Assembly: GCA_947475715.1 (NCBI GenBank)
Contig: CANJNY010000016.1
Location: 1 to 59,062, forward strand
Reading direction: 5' to 3'
Length of the DNA stretch: 59,062 nucleotides
From: Prolixibacteraceae bacterium
GTDB lineage: Bacteria > Bacteroidota > Bacteroidia > Bacteroidales > Prolixibacteraceae
The position numbers were made by a program, and so were the translations under genes. This document shows, in pieces, positions 27,547 to 36,965 of the stretch; positions within the stretch are counted from its first letter, which is position 1; every line of letters starts with the position of its first letter. The notes beneath the pieces are model-generated. The model worked only from the letters and a program-made list of their open reading frames with translations, was not told the DNA's origin and searched no databases.

Positions 27547-28884
27547 ATGAATAGTTTATTGGAAAGCAAATGGTTTAAGCTAGGTCTTGTTGGTGGCCTT
27601 TACCTGCTTTGGGTAATTTGGGTAAGTAACTTTTGGTGGCTTATCGGTTTGGTGATCATCTTCGACAGTTATATAACAAAGCGGGTACACTGGGCATTCT
27701 GGAAGAAAAAAAATCCGCCTGAAGGAAAACAAACCAAGGTGGTTGAGTGGATTGACGCGATCATTTTTGCGGTGATTGCTGCAACTTTCATTCGCCTTTT
27801 CTTTATTGAAGCCTACACCATTCCCACCTCCTCAATGGAGAAATCGATGATGGTTGGAGATTATCTTTTTGTGAGTAAGACAGCTTATGGACCAAAAATG
27901 CCCAATACACCCATTTCATTTCCTTTTGTCCATCACACGATGCCACTTTCGAGTACGATGCCTTCATTTTCAACACTAATTCATAATCCTTACCGAAGAA
28001 TTGCAGGAACCGGAAAAGTGAAAAATGACGATGTAGTTGTTTTTAATTTCCCTGAAGGAGATACAGTTGCCATCAATATGCAGGAGAGAAGTTACTATGA
28101 ATTAGTGCGTTCCTATGGCCGGGATCGGGTTTTAGGTGATAAAAGAACCTTCGGAGATATTATTTATCGTCCGGTTGATAAACGTGAAAACTATATCAAA
28201 CGTTGTATTGCCATTGCGGGTGACTCCCTGAAAATTGCAAAAGGGCAGGTATACGTAAATGGAAAACCTCAAAAGGAGATCCCGGGTATTCAGTATAAAT
28301 ATTTAATAACCATTACCGGCACGGCTATTAATGATAATACGCTTGAAAAGCTGGATATCACCAGATCTGAAATTGAAGGATCAGATTCACGTTATATTCT
28401 TTCGCTCACTACTGCCCAGGCAAAAAAAATGGATGACATGAAATTTATTACATCCAAAGAACGGGTAACCTGGCCGGTTGACAGCAACGATCCTGCCATC
28501 TTCCCAAGCGATACGAAGTTCACCTGGAATCTCGATAATTTCGGCCCCATCTGGATTCCGAAAAAAGGGGTAACCATTAATTTAACAGTTGCCAACCTTC
28601 CGATATACAAGCGGATTATAGATGTTTACGAAGAGAATGACCTGAAGGTTAACGGAGATCTCATTTACATTAACGGATCTGTGGCCACTTCCTATACATT
28701 TAAAATGGACTATTTCTGGATGATGGGCGATAACCGCTATAATTCAGCAGATTCGAGGTATTGGGGATTTGTTCCTGAAGATCATGTAGTTGGAAAGGCT
28801 TCATTTGTATGGCTCTCATTGGATAAAAACAAGAGTTTTCTCTCAAAAATCCGTTTTGACCGGTTCTTTATGAGCGTAAAATAG
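27547..28884 (+). CDS. lepB: Signal peptidase I
   Basis: Removes signal peptides from exported proteins at the inner membrane. Two membrane segments at the start (KLGLVGGLYLLWVIWVSNFWW and IIFAVIAATFIRLFF) precede the catalytic Ser in TIPTSSMEKSM and the Lys in YIKRCIAIAGD. The MGDNRYNSADSRYWGFVP motif near the end is conserved in the family. At 445 residues it has the large insertion between catalytic motifs usual in Bacteroidota. Second gene of the dapB operon. Confidence 0.96.
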   Translation: MNSLLESKWFKLGLVGGLYLLWVIWVSNFWWLIGLVIIFDSYITKRVHWAFWKKKNPPEGKQTKVVEWIDAIIFAVIAATFIRLFFIEAYTIPTSSMEKSMMVGDYLFVSKTAYGPKMPNTPISFPFVHHTMPLSSTMPSFSTLIHNPYRRIAGTGKVKNDDVVVFNFPEGDTVAINMQERSYYELVRSYGRDRVLGDKRTFGDIIYRPVDKRENYIKRCIAIAGDSLKIAKGQVYVNGKPQKEIPGIQYKYLITITGTAINDNTLEKLDITRSEIEGSDSRYILSLTTAQAKKMDDMKFITSKERVTWPVDSNDPAIFPSDTKFTWNLDNFGPIWIPKKGVTINLTVANLPIYKRIIDVYEENDLKVNGDLIYINGSVATSYTFKMDYFWMMGDNRYNSADSRYWGFVPEDHVVGKASFVWLSLDKNKSFLSKIRFDRFFMSVK

Positions 28885-28913
28885 CAGTACCAATTAAAGA
28901 AGTTCTGTTTTAA

Positions 28914-29423
28914 ATGAAGTTATTAAACCGAATAATTCCCGTTGGGATTTCATTATTGATACTGTTGTCGTGTAGTGTTTCCGGATATATTACTGACCCG
29001 GAAAGCATTCAACGACAAAAGAAAATGCATCAGTATCGTACAGGGGTGAATATCGGCGAAGGTTTTTTAGTTATCGGATCAGCTATTGGAGCCGCTTTTA
29101 CAGGTATCGATTTTTACTCTCAAACTCAAGAGCAATCGTTTCGCAAGTTGAAATTGCAAAATGAATCAAAGGATACACTATTTGTCAATATGATGACCGA
29201 TTATCAATGGAAAGATTCTGCCTATTTTGACATTCGCGATATTGTAATGCCTCCATTTAGGTCGATGAAATTGATTGTCCCGATGGGCATTGCATATAAT
29301 ATCTATTTCAGGAATGAATATGGAGCTCCGGACGATGAAAAAGCCGAGATAAACACATCAGAAACGGGAAGAGTAAGACTTAAACCTGAAAAAGAGAATC
29401 AGGAAAAAGCAGGAATGAACTAA
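28914..29423 (+). CDS. Lipoprotein of unknown function
   Basis: The N-terminus is a lipoprotein signal (MKLLNRIIPVGISLLILLSCS, Cys20). After a hydrophobic stretch (GFLVIGSAIGAAFTGIDFY) there is a compact domain of about 80 residues and a charged tail (KPEKENQEKAGMN). I do not recognise the family. It lies 29 bases after lepB and 12 before the lapA-like gene, so it is probably in the same transcript. Confidence 0.75.
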   Translation: MKLLNRIIPVGISLLILLSCSVSGYITDPESIQRQKKMHQYRTGVNIGEGFLVIGSAIGAAFTGIDFYSQTQEQSFRKLKLQNESKDTLFVNMMTDYQWKDSAYFDIRDIVMPPFRSMKLIVPMGIAYNIYFRNEYGAPDDEKAEINTSETGRVRLKPEKENQEKAGMN

Positions 29424-29435
29424 CAAACAGAGCAA

Positions 29436-29783
29436 ATGCAAAGAGGTTTACTCACAGGAATCATACTTGGTGTGGCCATGGTCATTTTTACACTACAGAA
29501 TGAGGTAAGGGTTCCGGTTAAAATATTTTGGTTTAAGGCCAATGATGTACCATTGGCGCTTATCCTAATGATCTCGATTCTAATTGGAGTCTCAGTAACT
29601 GTCATATTTGCATTTATCGACAATCAAAAGCTTAAAAACAGGATTAAAAGGCTTCAGATTAAATTAAAAGAATTTGAAAATCCCACTTCTGACTCAAAAG
29701 AGATCAGGGAGACAGGCAATTCGGATTCGGACAACGGCCTTATAATCGAGGGAGATCCGGGGCATAAATTCTTCGATTATTAA
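29436..29783 (+). CDS. LapA-domain (DUF1049) inner-membrane protein
   Basis: A small membrane protein with two N-terminal helices (GIILGVAMVIFTLQNEVRVPVKIFWF and LALILMISILIGVSVTVIFAFI), then a coiled coil (NQKLKNRIKRLQIKLKEF) and an acidic tail. The FTLQN...V-K-IFWF pattern and short double-helix layout are typical of the LapA/YciS family, which helps control lipopolysaccharide assembly in enterobacteria. That role in this lineage is an inference. The wbqC-family gene starts directly after its stop codon. Confidence 0.82.
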   Translation: MQRGLLTGIILGVAMVIFTLQNEVRVPVKIFWFKANDVPLALILMISILIGVSVTVIFAFIDNQKLKNRIKRLQIKLKEFENPTSDSKEIRETGNSDSDNGLIIEGDPGHKFFDY

Positions 29784-30440
29784 ATGGACGATCATCAAAA
29801 GAGCTTATTGCTAAGCAGTGCCTACCTTGGACCGGTGCAATATTTTACTAAAATGATCAATTATCCGACTATTTACGTCGAATATTTGGAAAGTTATCTT
29901 AAACAATCCTATCGAAACCGTACAGTTATCCTTGCGGCTAATGGAATATTGCAACTTACACTTCCAATTGTGAATGGACCGCGTGCAAAAGGCCCCCTAA
30001 AGGATCAGCAATTATCGTATGATTATCCATGGCAGCAGATCCACTGGCGTGGAATCTCGTCAGCGTATAATAATTCACCATTCTTCGAATATTATGCCGA
30101 TGATCTTGCGCCGTTCTTTCACGATAAAAAATGGAAATACCTCATCGAGTTCAACCGCGAGATACAAAATGCTATTTTAAAAGCTCTGAATATCAATATC
30201 GGGATTAACTATACTGAAGAATATCTTCCTCCGACTGAAGTTCCCGCATGGATGGATGATTTTCGTTATACCATTGATCCTAAACCGCAAAGGCAAAATG
30301 AGGATCCATCCTTTTTCCCGGAACCTTATGTTCAGGTATTTCAGGATAAATATGGATTTATTCCGAATCTGAGTATTTTAGATCTGCTTTTTAATGAAGG
30401 ACCGGCCACAGTAAGTTATTTAAGGTCGTGTATCAGATAA
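29784..30440 (+). CDS. WbqC-like family protein
   Basis: A 218-residue cytoplasmic protein. The opening LLLSSAYLGPVQYFTKMINYP and the following YVEYLESYLKQSYRNRTVILAANG are characteristic of the WbqC-like family, together with IHWRGISSAYNNSPFFEYYADDL. The family is found in O-antigen clusters and, in Bacteroidota, regularly next to dapB and lepB; its reaction is uncertain, possibly amino-acyl transfer to sugars. Its start directly follows the lapA stop codon, and it is the last gene of the operon. Confidence 0.88.
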   Translation: MDDHQKSLLLSSAYLGPVQYFTKMINYPTIYVEYLESYLKQSYRNRTVILAANGILQLTLPIVNGPRAKGPLKDQQLSYDYPWQQIHWRGISSAYNNSPFFEYYADDLAPFFHDKKWKYLIEFNREIQNAILKALNINIGINYTEEYLPPTEVPAWMDDFRYTIDPKPQRQNEDPSFFPEPYVQVFQDKYGFIPNLSILDLLFNEGPATVSYLRSCIR

Positions 30441-30507
30441 ACCAGCTAAGTGATGGTTTGGCTAAGACTGTTAACACCAGCATTTAAAATAATCACAAGT
30501 TAATACT

Positions 30508-31056
30508 TCACAAAACCTGCAGTTTTTCGATGTGAAATTTCTGAATGATCTCTCCGTGATCGAAAGCCAGTTCAGGTAATTCATCCATTGCAAACCAATC
30601 TGCCCTGGAAGCATCATCGCCTCCCACAACCGGAATTGGTTCAGGAACAGACCCGTAAAAAACCGTGGTTACCGTTCGGTGGCGCGGATCACGTCCAACT
30701 GCATCGAATGTAAAAAATTGACTTAAGGATATATTTTGTAATCCGGTCTCTTCAAAAAGCTCTCGTTTACAGGCATTTTTTAACGTCTCGTCCATACCGA
30801 CGAATCCTCCGGGCAGGGCCCATAAACCTTTGAAAGGGTCAAATTTACGTTGAATCAGCAAAATAACTTTCGAATCTATAGTTCCGGCAATCAGAATCGC
30901 ATCTACGGTCATGGCCAGCCTGGGATATTTATAGGAATATATTAATTCATTCTCCTTTTCCCTTTTTTCTGCCTTCTCCTTATCTGAATTTCGCCATACA
31001 ATATATACCACGATGATTATTGCAGTCAGATAGCCAATAATTTCAAGATGTCCCAT
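30508..31056 (-). CDS. Membrane-anchored Nudix hydrolase
   Basis: One N-terminal membrane helix (IIGYLTAIIIVVYIVW) is followed by a charged linker and a Nudix domain. The Nudix box reads GGFVGMDETLKNACKRELFE and continues ETGL, with the REL-x-EE core intact. A PGGFV entry and WALPG motif precede it. Such enzymes hydrolyse nucleoside diphosphate derivatives; the substrate is not deducible, and the anchor is unusual for the family. The ATG at 31056 is preferred over a TTG at 31077. It follows the NlpC/P60 gene by 28 bases. Confidence 0.85.
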   Translation of the reverse strand: MGHLEIIGYLTAIIIVVYIVWRNSDKEKAEKREKENELIYSYKYPRLAMTVDAILIAGTIDSKVILLIQRKFDPFKGLWALPGGFVGMDETLKNACKRELFEETGLQNISLSQFFTFDAVGRDPRHRTVTTVFYGSVPEPIPVVGGDDASRADWFAMDELPELAFDHGEIIQKFHIEKLQVL

Positions 31057-31084
31057 GATACAAGCGCTATTAATCAATTTAGGT

Positions 31085-31504
31085 TCAATCGTTTATAATT
31101 CTCCGCATAAGCCTCATTTGGTGAGTATACCGACCCGTATCAATATTGAATATGCCAAAATGATCAACATTGTCAATTCTGACTTTTCCTGAGCAATGGA
31201 TAATTTTGTGTTTTTCCCAAATGATGCCCACATGAATAATTGCCCCCTCTTCATTATCAAAGAATGCCAGATCACCCGGAGATGCCTCTTCAACAAAACT
31301 AAGATTACTTCCTACCAGAGTCTGTTGCACCGCTTCACGGGGGATCGTAAGGCCTGCCATTTTATATAATATTTGAGCAAAGCCGGAACCATCTATCCCA
31401 AAGGGAGACCTTCCTCCCCAAAGATAAGGAGAATTGAAATATTTAAGGGCATTTTCAATAATTACTTCCCGAACACCTCTGAAATTCGAAGAATCACTCA
31501 TCAT
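31085..31504 (-). CDS. NlpC/P60 domain protein lacking the catalytic cysteine
   Basis: A 139-residue NlpC/P60 module. The first motif reads PYLWGGRSPFGIDGSGFAQ. In active family members the residue at Gly39 is the nucleophilic Cys (IDCSGF). The codon is GGT where TGT would give Cys. His91 (IIHVGIIW) and His103 (IIHCSG) are in place, and Cys104 stands where Ala is common. The N-terminal SH3-like domains usual in Bacteroidota homologues are absent and there is no signal peptide. The protein is therefore probably not a working peptidoglycan endopeptidase. It may be a binding module or a decaying gene. It begins 12 bases after the upstream barrel-like gene. Confidence 0.82.
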   Translation of the reverse strand: MMSDSSNFRGVREVIIENALKYFNSPYLWGGRSPFGIDGSGFAQILYKMAGLTIPREAVQQTLVGSNLSFVEEASPGDLAFFDNEEGAIIHVGIIWEKHKIIHCSGKVRIDNVDHFGIFNIDTGRYTHQMRLMRRIIND

Positions 31505-31516
31505 TTTTTATGCAAA

Positions 31517-32035
31517 TTATTTTTTTCGTATTTTACCTATTTCAATACTAAACATCGACATCCAAATTGATTGCCTGGAATTCAAATGTGCCTGAAGATC
31601 GATACCCAGACTTAAGGAGTTTGTCACTAAAATTTTGAATCCAAGTTTTAAAGGCACACCAAAAGTAGAAATTTCTTCAGATATGTTCTTTTTTTCATTT
31701 ACTTTTTTCCCGGAAAGAGTACCTAATCCTCCCTGAAACTGCAGACGAAATATTTTTCCACCATAATATTTCCCCACCATAAAGTCAATCATTTTAAGTC
31801 TTTCGGGATTCATAACCTGAAAAGTACGATAATAATCAACACTATAAATGGTACGCTTCAATGTGACATTAAATTCACCTCCAAAAATAAAAGCTTCATA
31901 TTCCGTTTTACAAGCTCCAAGCTTAGGATTAATTGCGAACCCATCAATCTTAATCTGTGCATTTATCGCATCATTAGTGCACAACATGAATAAAACAACC
32001 ATTATCGATTTACATATCAATCCTTTAGCTTTCAT
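31517..32035 (-). CDS. Secreted or outer-membrane beta-barrel-like protein
   Basis: A signal peptide (MKAKGLICKSIMVVLFMLCTNDAINAQ) precedes about 145 residues with alternating amphipathic strands (AFIFGGEFNVTLKRTIYSVDYYRT, IFRLQFQGGLGTLSG, TFGVPLKLGFKILV, LSLGIDLQAHLN), as in small outer-membrane barrels. No named family is recognised. First gene of a minus-strand run with the NlpC/P60 and Nudix genes. Confidence 0.65.
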   Translation of the reverse strand: MKAKGLICKSIMVVLFMLCTNDAINAQIKIDGFAINPKLGACKTEYEAFIFGGEFNVTLKRTIYSVDYYRTFQVMNPERLKMIDFMVGKYYGGKIFRLQFQGGLGTLSGKKVNEKKNISEEISTFGVPLKLGFKILVTNSLSLGIDLQAHLNSRQSIWMSMFSIEIGKIRKK

Positions 32036-32107
32036 AATAACAATATTTAGATAATGAATAATAAATACTTATGAAAAGTATTGATCTAAATGATTTGAAA
32101 AAATAAT

Positions 32108-32115
32108 TACTTTTG
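32108..32115 (+). promoter_or_regulatory. Putative -7 element (TACTTTTG) of the PgpH-like gene
   Basis: TACTTTTG matches TAnnTTTG and lies 64 bases before the start codon at 32180. The -33 partner is unclear. Confidence 0.45.
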
Positions 32116-32179
32116 ACGATTATTAAATATACAAAATAGTTTTGTTATTTAGGTATAGAATAATGAGATAAGTATAAAA

Positions 32180-34246
32180 ATGCAAAAGAAAAATTGGTTT
32201 GAATCAGAAAGTTGGCACACGATTTATACAACCTCTATATTTATTTTTACTGCAGTGGTTTTGTTTTTCGCCCTACCTCAGGAGGGTCGTTTCCGCTATG
32301 AATTTCAGAAAGGGAGACCATGGATGCATTCCACACTCATCGCACCGTTTGATTTTGCCATTTTAAAATCAGAAAAGGGCTTAAAAGAGGAGCGCGACTC
32401 ACTGTTAAAGACGTTAATACCCTATTTTATTCTGCACGATTCAATTGAGAAACGACAAATTAAAGAGCTCTCTGCAAAAATCGACGAGATAACCTTCAAG
32501 GAGAATACCGAAATTCTTTACCCCCGGATTGTAAAAAGCAAGGTGTTTACGGTATTCGAAAAAATCTATCATACCGGAATTCTGGAACAGGGCGGAAGTA
32601 ACTCTCCCCCTCTTTCGGCTGGAAGTGAGTTATTAATTGTGCATAATAACCTGGCAAAAAGAATCTCATTTGGTCAATTGTACTCACTTAAGAGTGCCTA
32701 TGCCGAAGCTAACGGTGCCCTTGAAGCCCTTAAAAACAGTGATCCTGACTTAAAACAGATCATTGGAAAATTCCATGCCGAAGATTATTTAGCGGTTAAT
32801 CTGGTGTTTGATTCAGACAAGTCAGAGACAGAAAAGACGAAGTTACTTGAAAATTTATCCACCACATACGGTGTTGTACAGGAGGGTGAACGAATTGTTT
32901 CGCAGGGTGATGTAATCTCTCCACGTACATTTTTGATTCTGGAATCATTAAAATCCGGAGTTGAAAAAAGCCGTGGTGACTTTACAAAATACTATCTCAT
33001 AATCATAGGCAAGGCCCTGTTTGTCAGCATGCTGATGTTAACACTATTCCTGTTTGTTTACAATATTCGTCGAAAATTACTGCGTTCGAAGAGGGATATT
33101 ACCTTTACATTATTCATGATGGTTCTAATGATCCTCTTTTGCCGGATTATAGTATCAACGGGTAACCTTCCGATCTATATTGTACCATTCACTGCTTTGG
33201 CCTTAATTATCCGCACCTTTCTGGATGCCCGACTGGCCATTTTTGTAAACACGATCACTGCACTAATCGTTGGATTCATGGTACCCAACGGATATGAATT
33301 TTTGCTTCTTACCATCCCCGCAGGAAGTATTGCCGTAATCAGTCAGAATAATCTTCAACGGAGAGATCAGCTTATTCTGACTACATTAATCATATTTTTT
33401 GTTTATGCCTTCACCTATATTGGGATATCCCTGATTCAGGAGGCGAATTTAGCCGGAGTCGATTGGGAAATGATGAAATGGTTTCTCATAAACGCCGCAC
33501 TTACCTTAATCACCTATCTGCTGGTTTTTGTAATCGAAAAATCTTTTGGATTTGTTTCGGATGTAACCCTGATTGAATTATCGTATTCGAACCAGAAATT
33601 GCTCCGCAAACTTGCAGAGGAGGCTCCCGGAACTTTTCAGCATTCATTACAGGTTGCCAATCTTGCCGAAGAGGCAATTTTAACCGTTGGAGGAAATCCG
33701 CTATTAGTCAGGGCAGGTGCCTTATATCACGATATTGGCAAACTAATAAACCCCCACTATTTTATTGAGAATCAAAATACGGGAATAAACCCGCATGATC
33801 AGCACACCGTTGAAGAGAGCGCAGCCATTATCATGAATCATGTGAGCAATGGCGTTGAACTTGCAAAGAAACATAAGATACCCGAACAAATTATTGATTT
33901 TATCAGAACGCACCATGGAACTACAGCTACCGGCTATTATTATATTGAATTAAAGAATAAACCGGATCAAAAAATTGATGAAAGCCTATACTCCTATCCG
34001 GGACCATTGCCATCGACACGTGAAACTGCAGTTGTTATGTTGGCCGATAGCCTTGAAGCTGCTTCAAGAAGTCTGGATAAAAAGGATAATATCACCCTGA
34101 AAGAACTTGTTGATACAATCTTTGAGCAAAAGATTAATGCAGGTCAACTCGATGATGTCCCTTTTACTTTCAAGGATATAACTTTACTGAAGAAAATTTT
34201 TCTTGAAAAATTGTTGAATATTTACCATGTAAGAATTACTTACTAA
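32180..34246 (+). CDS. 7TM-HD phosphodiesterase, PgpH-like
   Basis: An N-terminal membrane helix, a long extracytoplasmic 7TMR-HDED domain (residues about 40-270), seven membrane helices (about 275-470) and a cytoplasmic HD domain. The HD motif is ALYHDIGKLINPHYF, with an upstream FQHSLQVANLAE and downstream IRTHHGTT; all metal-binding His/Asp are present. PgpH proteins hydrolyse cyclic di-AMP, so this gene implies c-di-AMP signalling, an inference for this organism. At 688 residues it is of the usual length. The gene appears to stand alone. Confidence 0.9.
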   Translation: MQKKNWFESESWHTIYTTSIFIFTAVVLFFALPQEGRFRYEFQKGRPWMHSTLIAPFDFAILKSEKGLKEERDSLLKTLIPYFILHDSIEKRQIKELSAKIDEITFKENTEILYPRIVKSKVFTVFEKIYHTGILEQGGSNSPPLSAGSELLIVHNNLAKRISFGQLYSLKSAYAEANGALEALKNSDPDLKQIIGKFHAEDYLAVNLVFDSDKSETEKTKLLENLSTTYGVVQEGERIVSQGDVISPRTFLILESLKSGVEKSRGDFTKYYLIIIGKALFVSMLMLTLFLFVYNIRRKLLRSKRDITFTLFMMVLMILFCRIIVSTGNLPIYIVPFTALALIIRTFLDARLAIFVNTITALIVGFMVPNGYEFLLLTIPAGSIAVISQNNLQRRDQLILTTLIIFFVYAFTYIGISLIQEANLAGVDWEMMKWFLINAALTLITYLLVFVIEKSFGFVSDVTLIELSYSNQKLLRKLAEEAPGTFQHSLQVANLAEEAILTVGGNPLLVRAGALYHDIGKLINPHYFIENQNTGINPHDQHTVEESAAIIMNHVSNGVELAKKHKIPEQIIDFIRTHHGTTATGYYYIELKNKPDQKIDESLYSYPGPLPSTRETAVVMLADSLEAASRSLDKKDNITLKELVDTIFEQKINAGQLDDVPFTFKDITLLKKIFLEKLLNIYHVRITY

Positions 34247-34281
34247 AAAAAATTACTGAAACCGGAGGCTGTTTACTTAGA

Positions 34282-34298
34282 TTGGCACAATACTTGTA
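34282..34298 (+). promoter_or_regulatory. Sigma-54-like -24/-12 site upstream of the S41 peptidase gene
   Basis: TTGGCAC, five bases (AATAC), then TTGTA. This follows the YTGGCACGnnnnTTGCW consensus with exact spacing, differing at the G after CAC and in TTGT for TTGC. It ends 104 bases before the start codon at 34403. No TAnnTTTG element competes clearly. Confidence 0.4.
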
Positions 34299-34402
34299 GA
34301 TTTTTTGCGTCAGAAACCGGAACTGCGAATATTAACAATAAGGTTTAAATAAAACAAATCGGTTATAATCTGAAATAAACAGCTAAAAACAGCGCTATAA
34401 GA

Positions 34403-35683
34403 ATGAATAAGAATCTATATTTTGTGTTTCTGCTTGTATTTACAATTGTGGTTAGCTGTAAAAAAGAGATTCAAACAAATCCCCAATCAACGATTGATCC
34501 CAAAGTTAAATTTACTTCCGATACCTTTAACGATTTATATTTCTGGTACGAATCGATGCCGGCGGTTGATCTTACCACATTTAAGACACCCGAAGAATAT
34601 ATCGGTTCAGTAAAATACGCAAAAGACAGATGGAGCTTTACGATGACTTACACTGAATTGCAAAATTTGTTGCTCAATGGGGTAACTACCGGTTGGGGAG
34701 CTCAATTAAGATACATTGCTCTTAATCCACTTCGTGTTTTATCTGTTTATGATAATAGTGCCATGGGTAAAGCCGGTGTTAAACGGGGATGGCAAGTAAA
34801 AGCGATAAATGGCAAATTGGTGGCCCCGATGGCTATTACGGAAGTTAATTCGACACTATCGAATGCGAGTAACTCATTTACCTTTATTGCAAATGACGGA
34901 ACAGAATCCACTCTTACATTGTCAAAAGGTGCCATAGTTATTAATTCTGTATTATATTCGAATATATATCCGGTTTCAGGAAAGAAAATCGGCTATCTGG
35001 TATTTAATGAATTTCTCGGGAGTTCAGTTAGAGAGCTCAATAATGTCTTTAATAATTTCTCGGCCGCAGGCATAACCGATTTGGTTGTTGATCTTCGCTA
35101 TAACGGGGGTGGTACACTTGATTGCGCTGATTCACTTGTTGCAATAATTGCAGGTAAACTCAATAAAGATAAAATATACAATTCGCTTAAATACAATAAA
35201 AAGCATACAAATTTAAATTTCACCCAGCTTATTAAACTGAAAAGCAACAGTGTACTGCTGGATAAACTGGTCTTTATTACCTCATCATCTACAGCCTCGG
35301 CAAGCGAATTAGTTATAGCAGGATTAATACCGTATATGAAACTAAAATTAATTGGTTCTGCCACACACGGCAAACCGGTAGGAATGAATATCACCAGTGA
35401 TACCAAACTCAATATTGCAGTGGCACCTATTAGCTTCGAAAATTCTAATTCGCAGGGATATACCGACTATTTCAATGGGATTCCCGCTGATTTCGCAGTT
35501 AACGATAATGCCGGTCAGGATTGGGGAACCCTCACTGATGCCTGTCTGAGCGCCTCACTAAACTATATTTCGACAGGTGCCATAGGATTTGTGCCCAGCC
35601 CAAAAGCGACCAGTATAACTGAGCAAACAGTATATCCGGGAAGTGATACTCCGGTAGAGAATCTTTACCAATTTTTAAAATAA
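34403..35683 (+). CDS. S41-family (C-terminal processing type) peptidase lipoprotein
   Basis: The lipoprotein signal is MNKNLYFVFLLVFTIVVSCKK (Cys19). An N-terminal helical domain (FNDLYFWYESMPAVDL) is followed by a PDZ-like region (SAMGKAGVKRGWQVKAINGK) and the S41 core: IGYLVFNEFLGSSVRELNNVF, LVVDLRYNGGG and the nucleophile region FITSSSTASASELVIAGL, with Ser and the usual G-x-G-x-P (THGKPVG). At 426 residues it resembles the lipoprotein S41 peptidases common in Bacteroidota. It probably acts on envelope or dietary proteins. A sigma-54-like site lies upstream. Confidence 0.92.
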   Translation: MNKNLYFVFLLVFTIVVSCKKEIQTNPQSTIDPKVKFTSDTFNDLYFWYESMPAVDLTTFKTPEEYIGSVKYAKDRWSFTMTYTELQNLLLNGVTTGWGAQLRYIALNPLRVLSVYDNSAMGKAGVKRGWQVKAINGKLVAPMAITEVNSTLSNASNSFTFIANDGTESTLTLSKGAIVINSVLYSNIYPVSGKKIGYLVFNEFLGSSVRELNNVFNNFSAAGITDLVVDLRYNGGGTLDCADSLVAIIAGKLNKDKIYNSLKYNKKHTNLNFTQLIKLKSNSVLLDKLVFITSSSTASASELVIAGLIPYMKLKLIGSATHGKPVGMNITSDTKLNIAVAPISFENSNSQGYTDYFNGIPADFAVNDNAGQDWGTLTDACLSASLNYISTGAIGFVPSPKATSITEQTVYPGSDTPVENLYQFLK

Positions 35684-35732
35684 TAATTCAATCAAATTTA
35701 CTATTTTTCTAACCTAAAAGTAGCTACAGGAA

Positions 35733-36941
35733 ATGAATATGAAAAAATTTGGAAATGGATTGATCACAACTCTCCTTCTTGGGTTTAGTTGTACCACATT
35801 ATATGGAGGAAATAAAGAGCAAGAGGGTTATAATTTCAAAACGATCAAGGAGATACCGCATACATCAATAAAAAATCAGAATCAGACAGGAACCTGTTGG
35901 TCCTTTGCCGGAATGTCGTTTTTTGAATCGGAAATGTTACGAATGGGCAAACCTGAAGTTGATTTATCTGAAATGTTTCAGGTCAGTCAATGCTATCGGG
36001 ATAAAGCGAAGAAATATGTTCGATTACAAGGCAAACTAAATTTCGGAGCCGGAGGAGAGTTATTTGATGATATCTATGTGATCAATAATTACGGACTGGT
36101 TCCTGAGAGTGTGTTTCCCGGCATAAAATATGGTGGAGACAAACACATGCATTACGAGATGGATGAGGTTTTGCTCAAAATGGTAGAGGGAGTCGTTGAG
36201 AATAAGAATAAAAAACTTTCCCCCGTTTGGGAAGGTGCCGTTGCAAAAACCATTGATGCCTATCTTGGTGATCTTCCCGGGAAATTTGAATATCAGGGAA
36301 AAACCTTTACGCCTAAGACGTTTGCATCCGAATATTGTGGAATAAACGGTAATGAATATGTACAAATTACCTCATTTACGCATCATCCGTTTTATGAATT
36401 ATTTACTCTTGAAGTACCGGACAACTGGCTTTGGAGTCAATTTTACAATGTTCCGCTCGATGAGCTTCAGCAGATAGTTGATTATTCGATACAGAACGGC
36501 TATACGGTATTATGGGCAACAGATACCAGCGACAAAGGGTTTGCCACCTCAACAAAAGGGATAGCGGTTGTACCCGACAAAACAGCCAAATGGATGAATG
36601 ATATCGAGCTGGCTAAATGGGATAGTCTGCCTGAAAAGGAAAAAGAGAACTCATTTTACAAATTTGATAAACCGGGAAAAGAGATGCAAATCACTCAGTC
36701 GATCCGGCAGGAAGCCTTTGATGATCTTGAGACCACCGATGATCATGCGATGCACCTGATCGGACTGGCAAAGGATCAAAATGGAACCAGCTACTATAAG
36801 GTTAAAAATTCATGGGGTAACTACAATCAATTTAAGGGGTATTTTTATGCTTCTGAGTCGTATCTGCGTTATAAGACCACGGCAATAATGGTTAATAAAT
36901 CAGCAATACCCGATGCAATCAGGAAAAAACTTAATTTGTAA
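35733..36941 (+). CDS. Exported C1-family aminopeptidase, PepC/bleomycin hydrolase-like
   Basis: A papain-fold cysteine peptidase. The catalytic Cys is in NQNQTGTCWSFAG, the His in DDHAMHLIG and the Asn in VKNSWGNYNQFKGY. A signal peptide (MNMKKFGNGLITTLLLGFSCTTLYGG) shows export; the Cys in it is not in a good lipobox. PepC enzymes trim N-terminal residues from peptides and usually stay in the cytoplasm as hexamers, but exported forms are known in Bacteroidota. It follows the S41 peptidase by 49 bases. Confidence 0.92.
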   Translation: MNMKKFGNGLITTLLLGFSCTTLYGGNKEQEGYNFKTIKEIPHTSIKNQNQTGTCWSFAGMSFFESEMLRMGKPEVDLSEMFQVSQCYRDKAKKYVRLQGKLNFGAGGELFDDIYVINNYGLVPESVFPGIKYGGDKHMHYEMDEVLLKMVEGVVENKNKKLSPVWEGAVAKTIDAYLGDLPGKFEYQGKTFTPKTFASEYCGINGNEYVQITSFTHHPFYELFTLEVPDNWLWSQFYNVPLDELQQIVDYSIQNGYTVLWATDTSDKGFATSTKGIAVVPDKTAKWMNDIELAKWDSLPEKEKENSFYKFDKPGKEMQITQSIRQEAFDDLETTDDHAMHLIGLAKDQNGTSYYKVKNSWGNYNQFKGYFYASESYLRYKTTAIMVNKSAIPDAIRKKLNL

Positions 36942-36965
36942 TTGTTTTTTAACCGAAATTTTATC

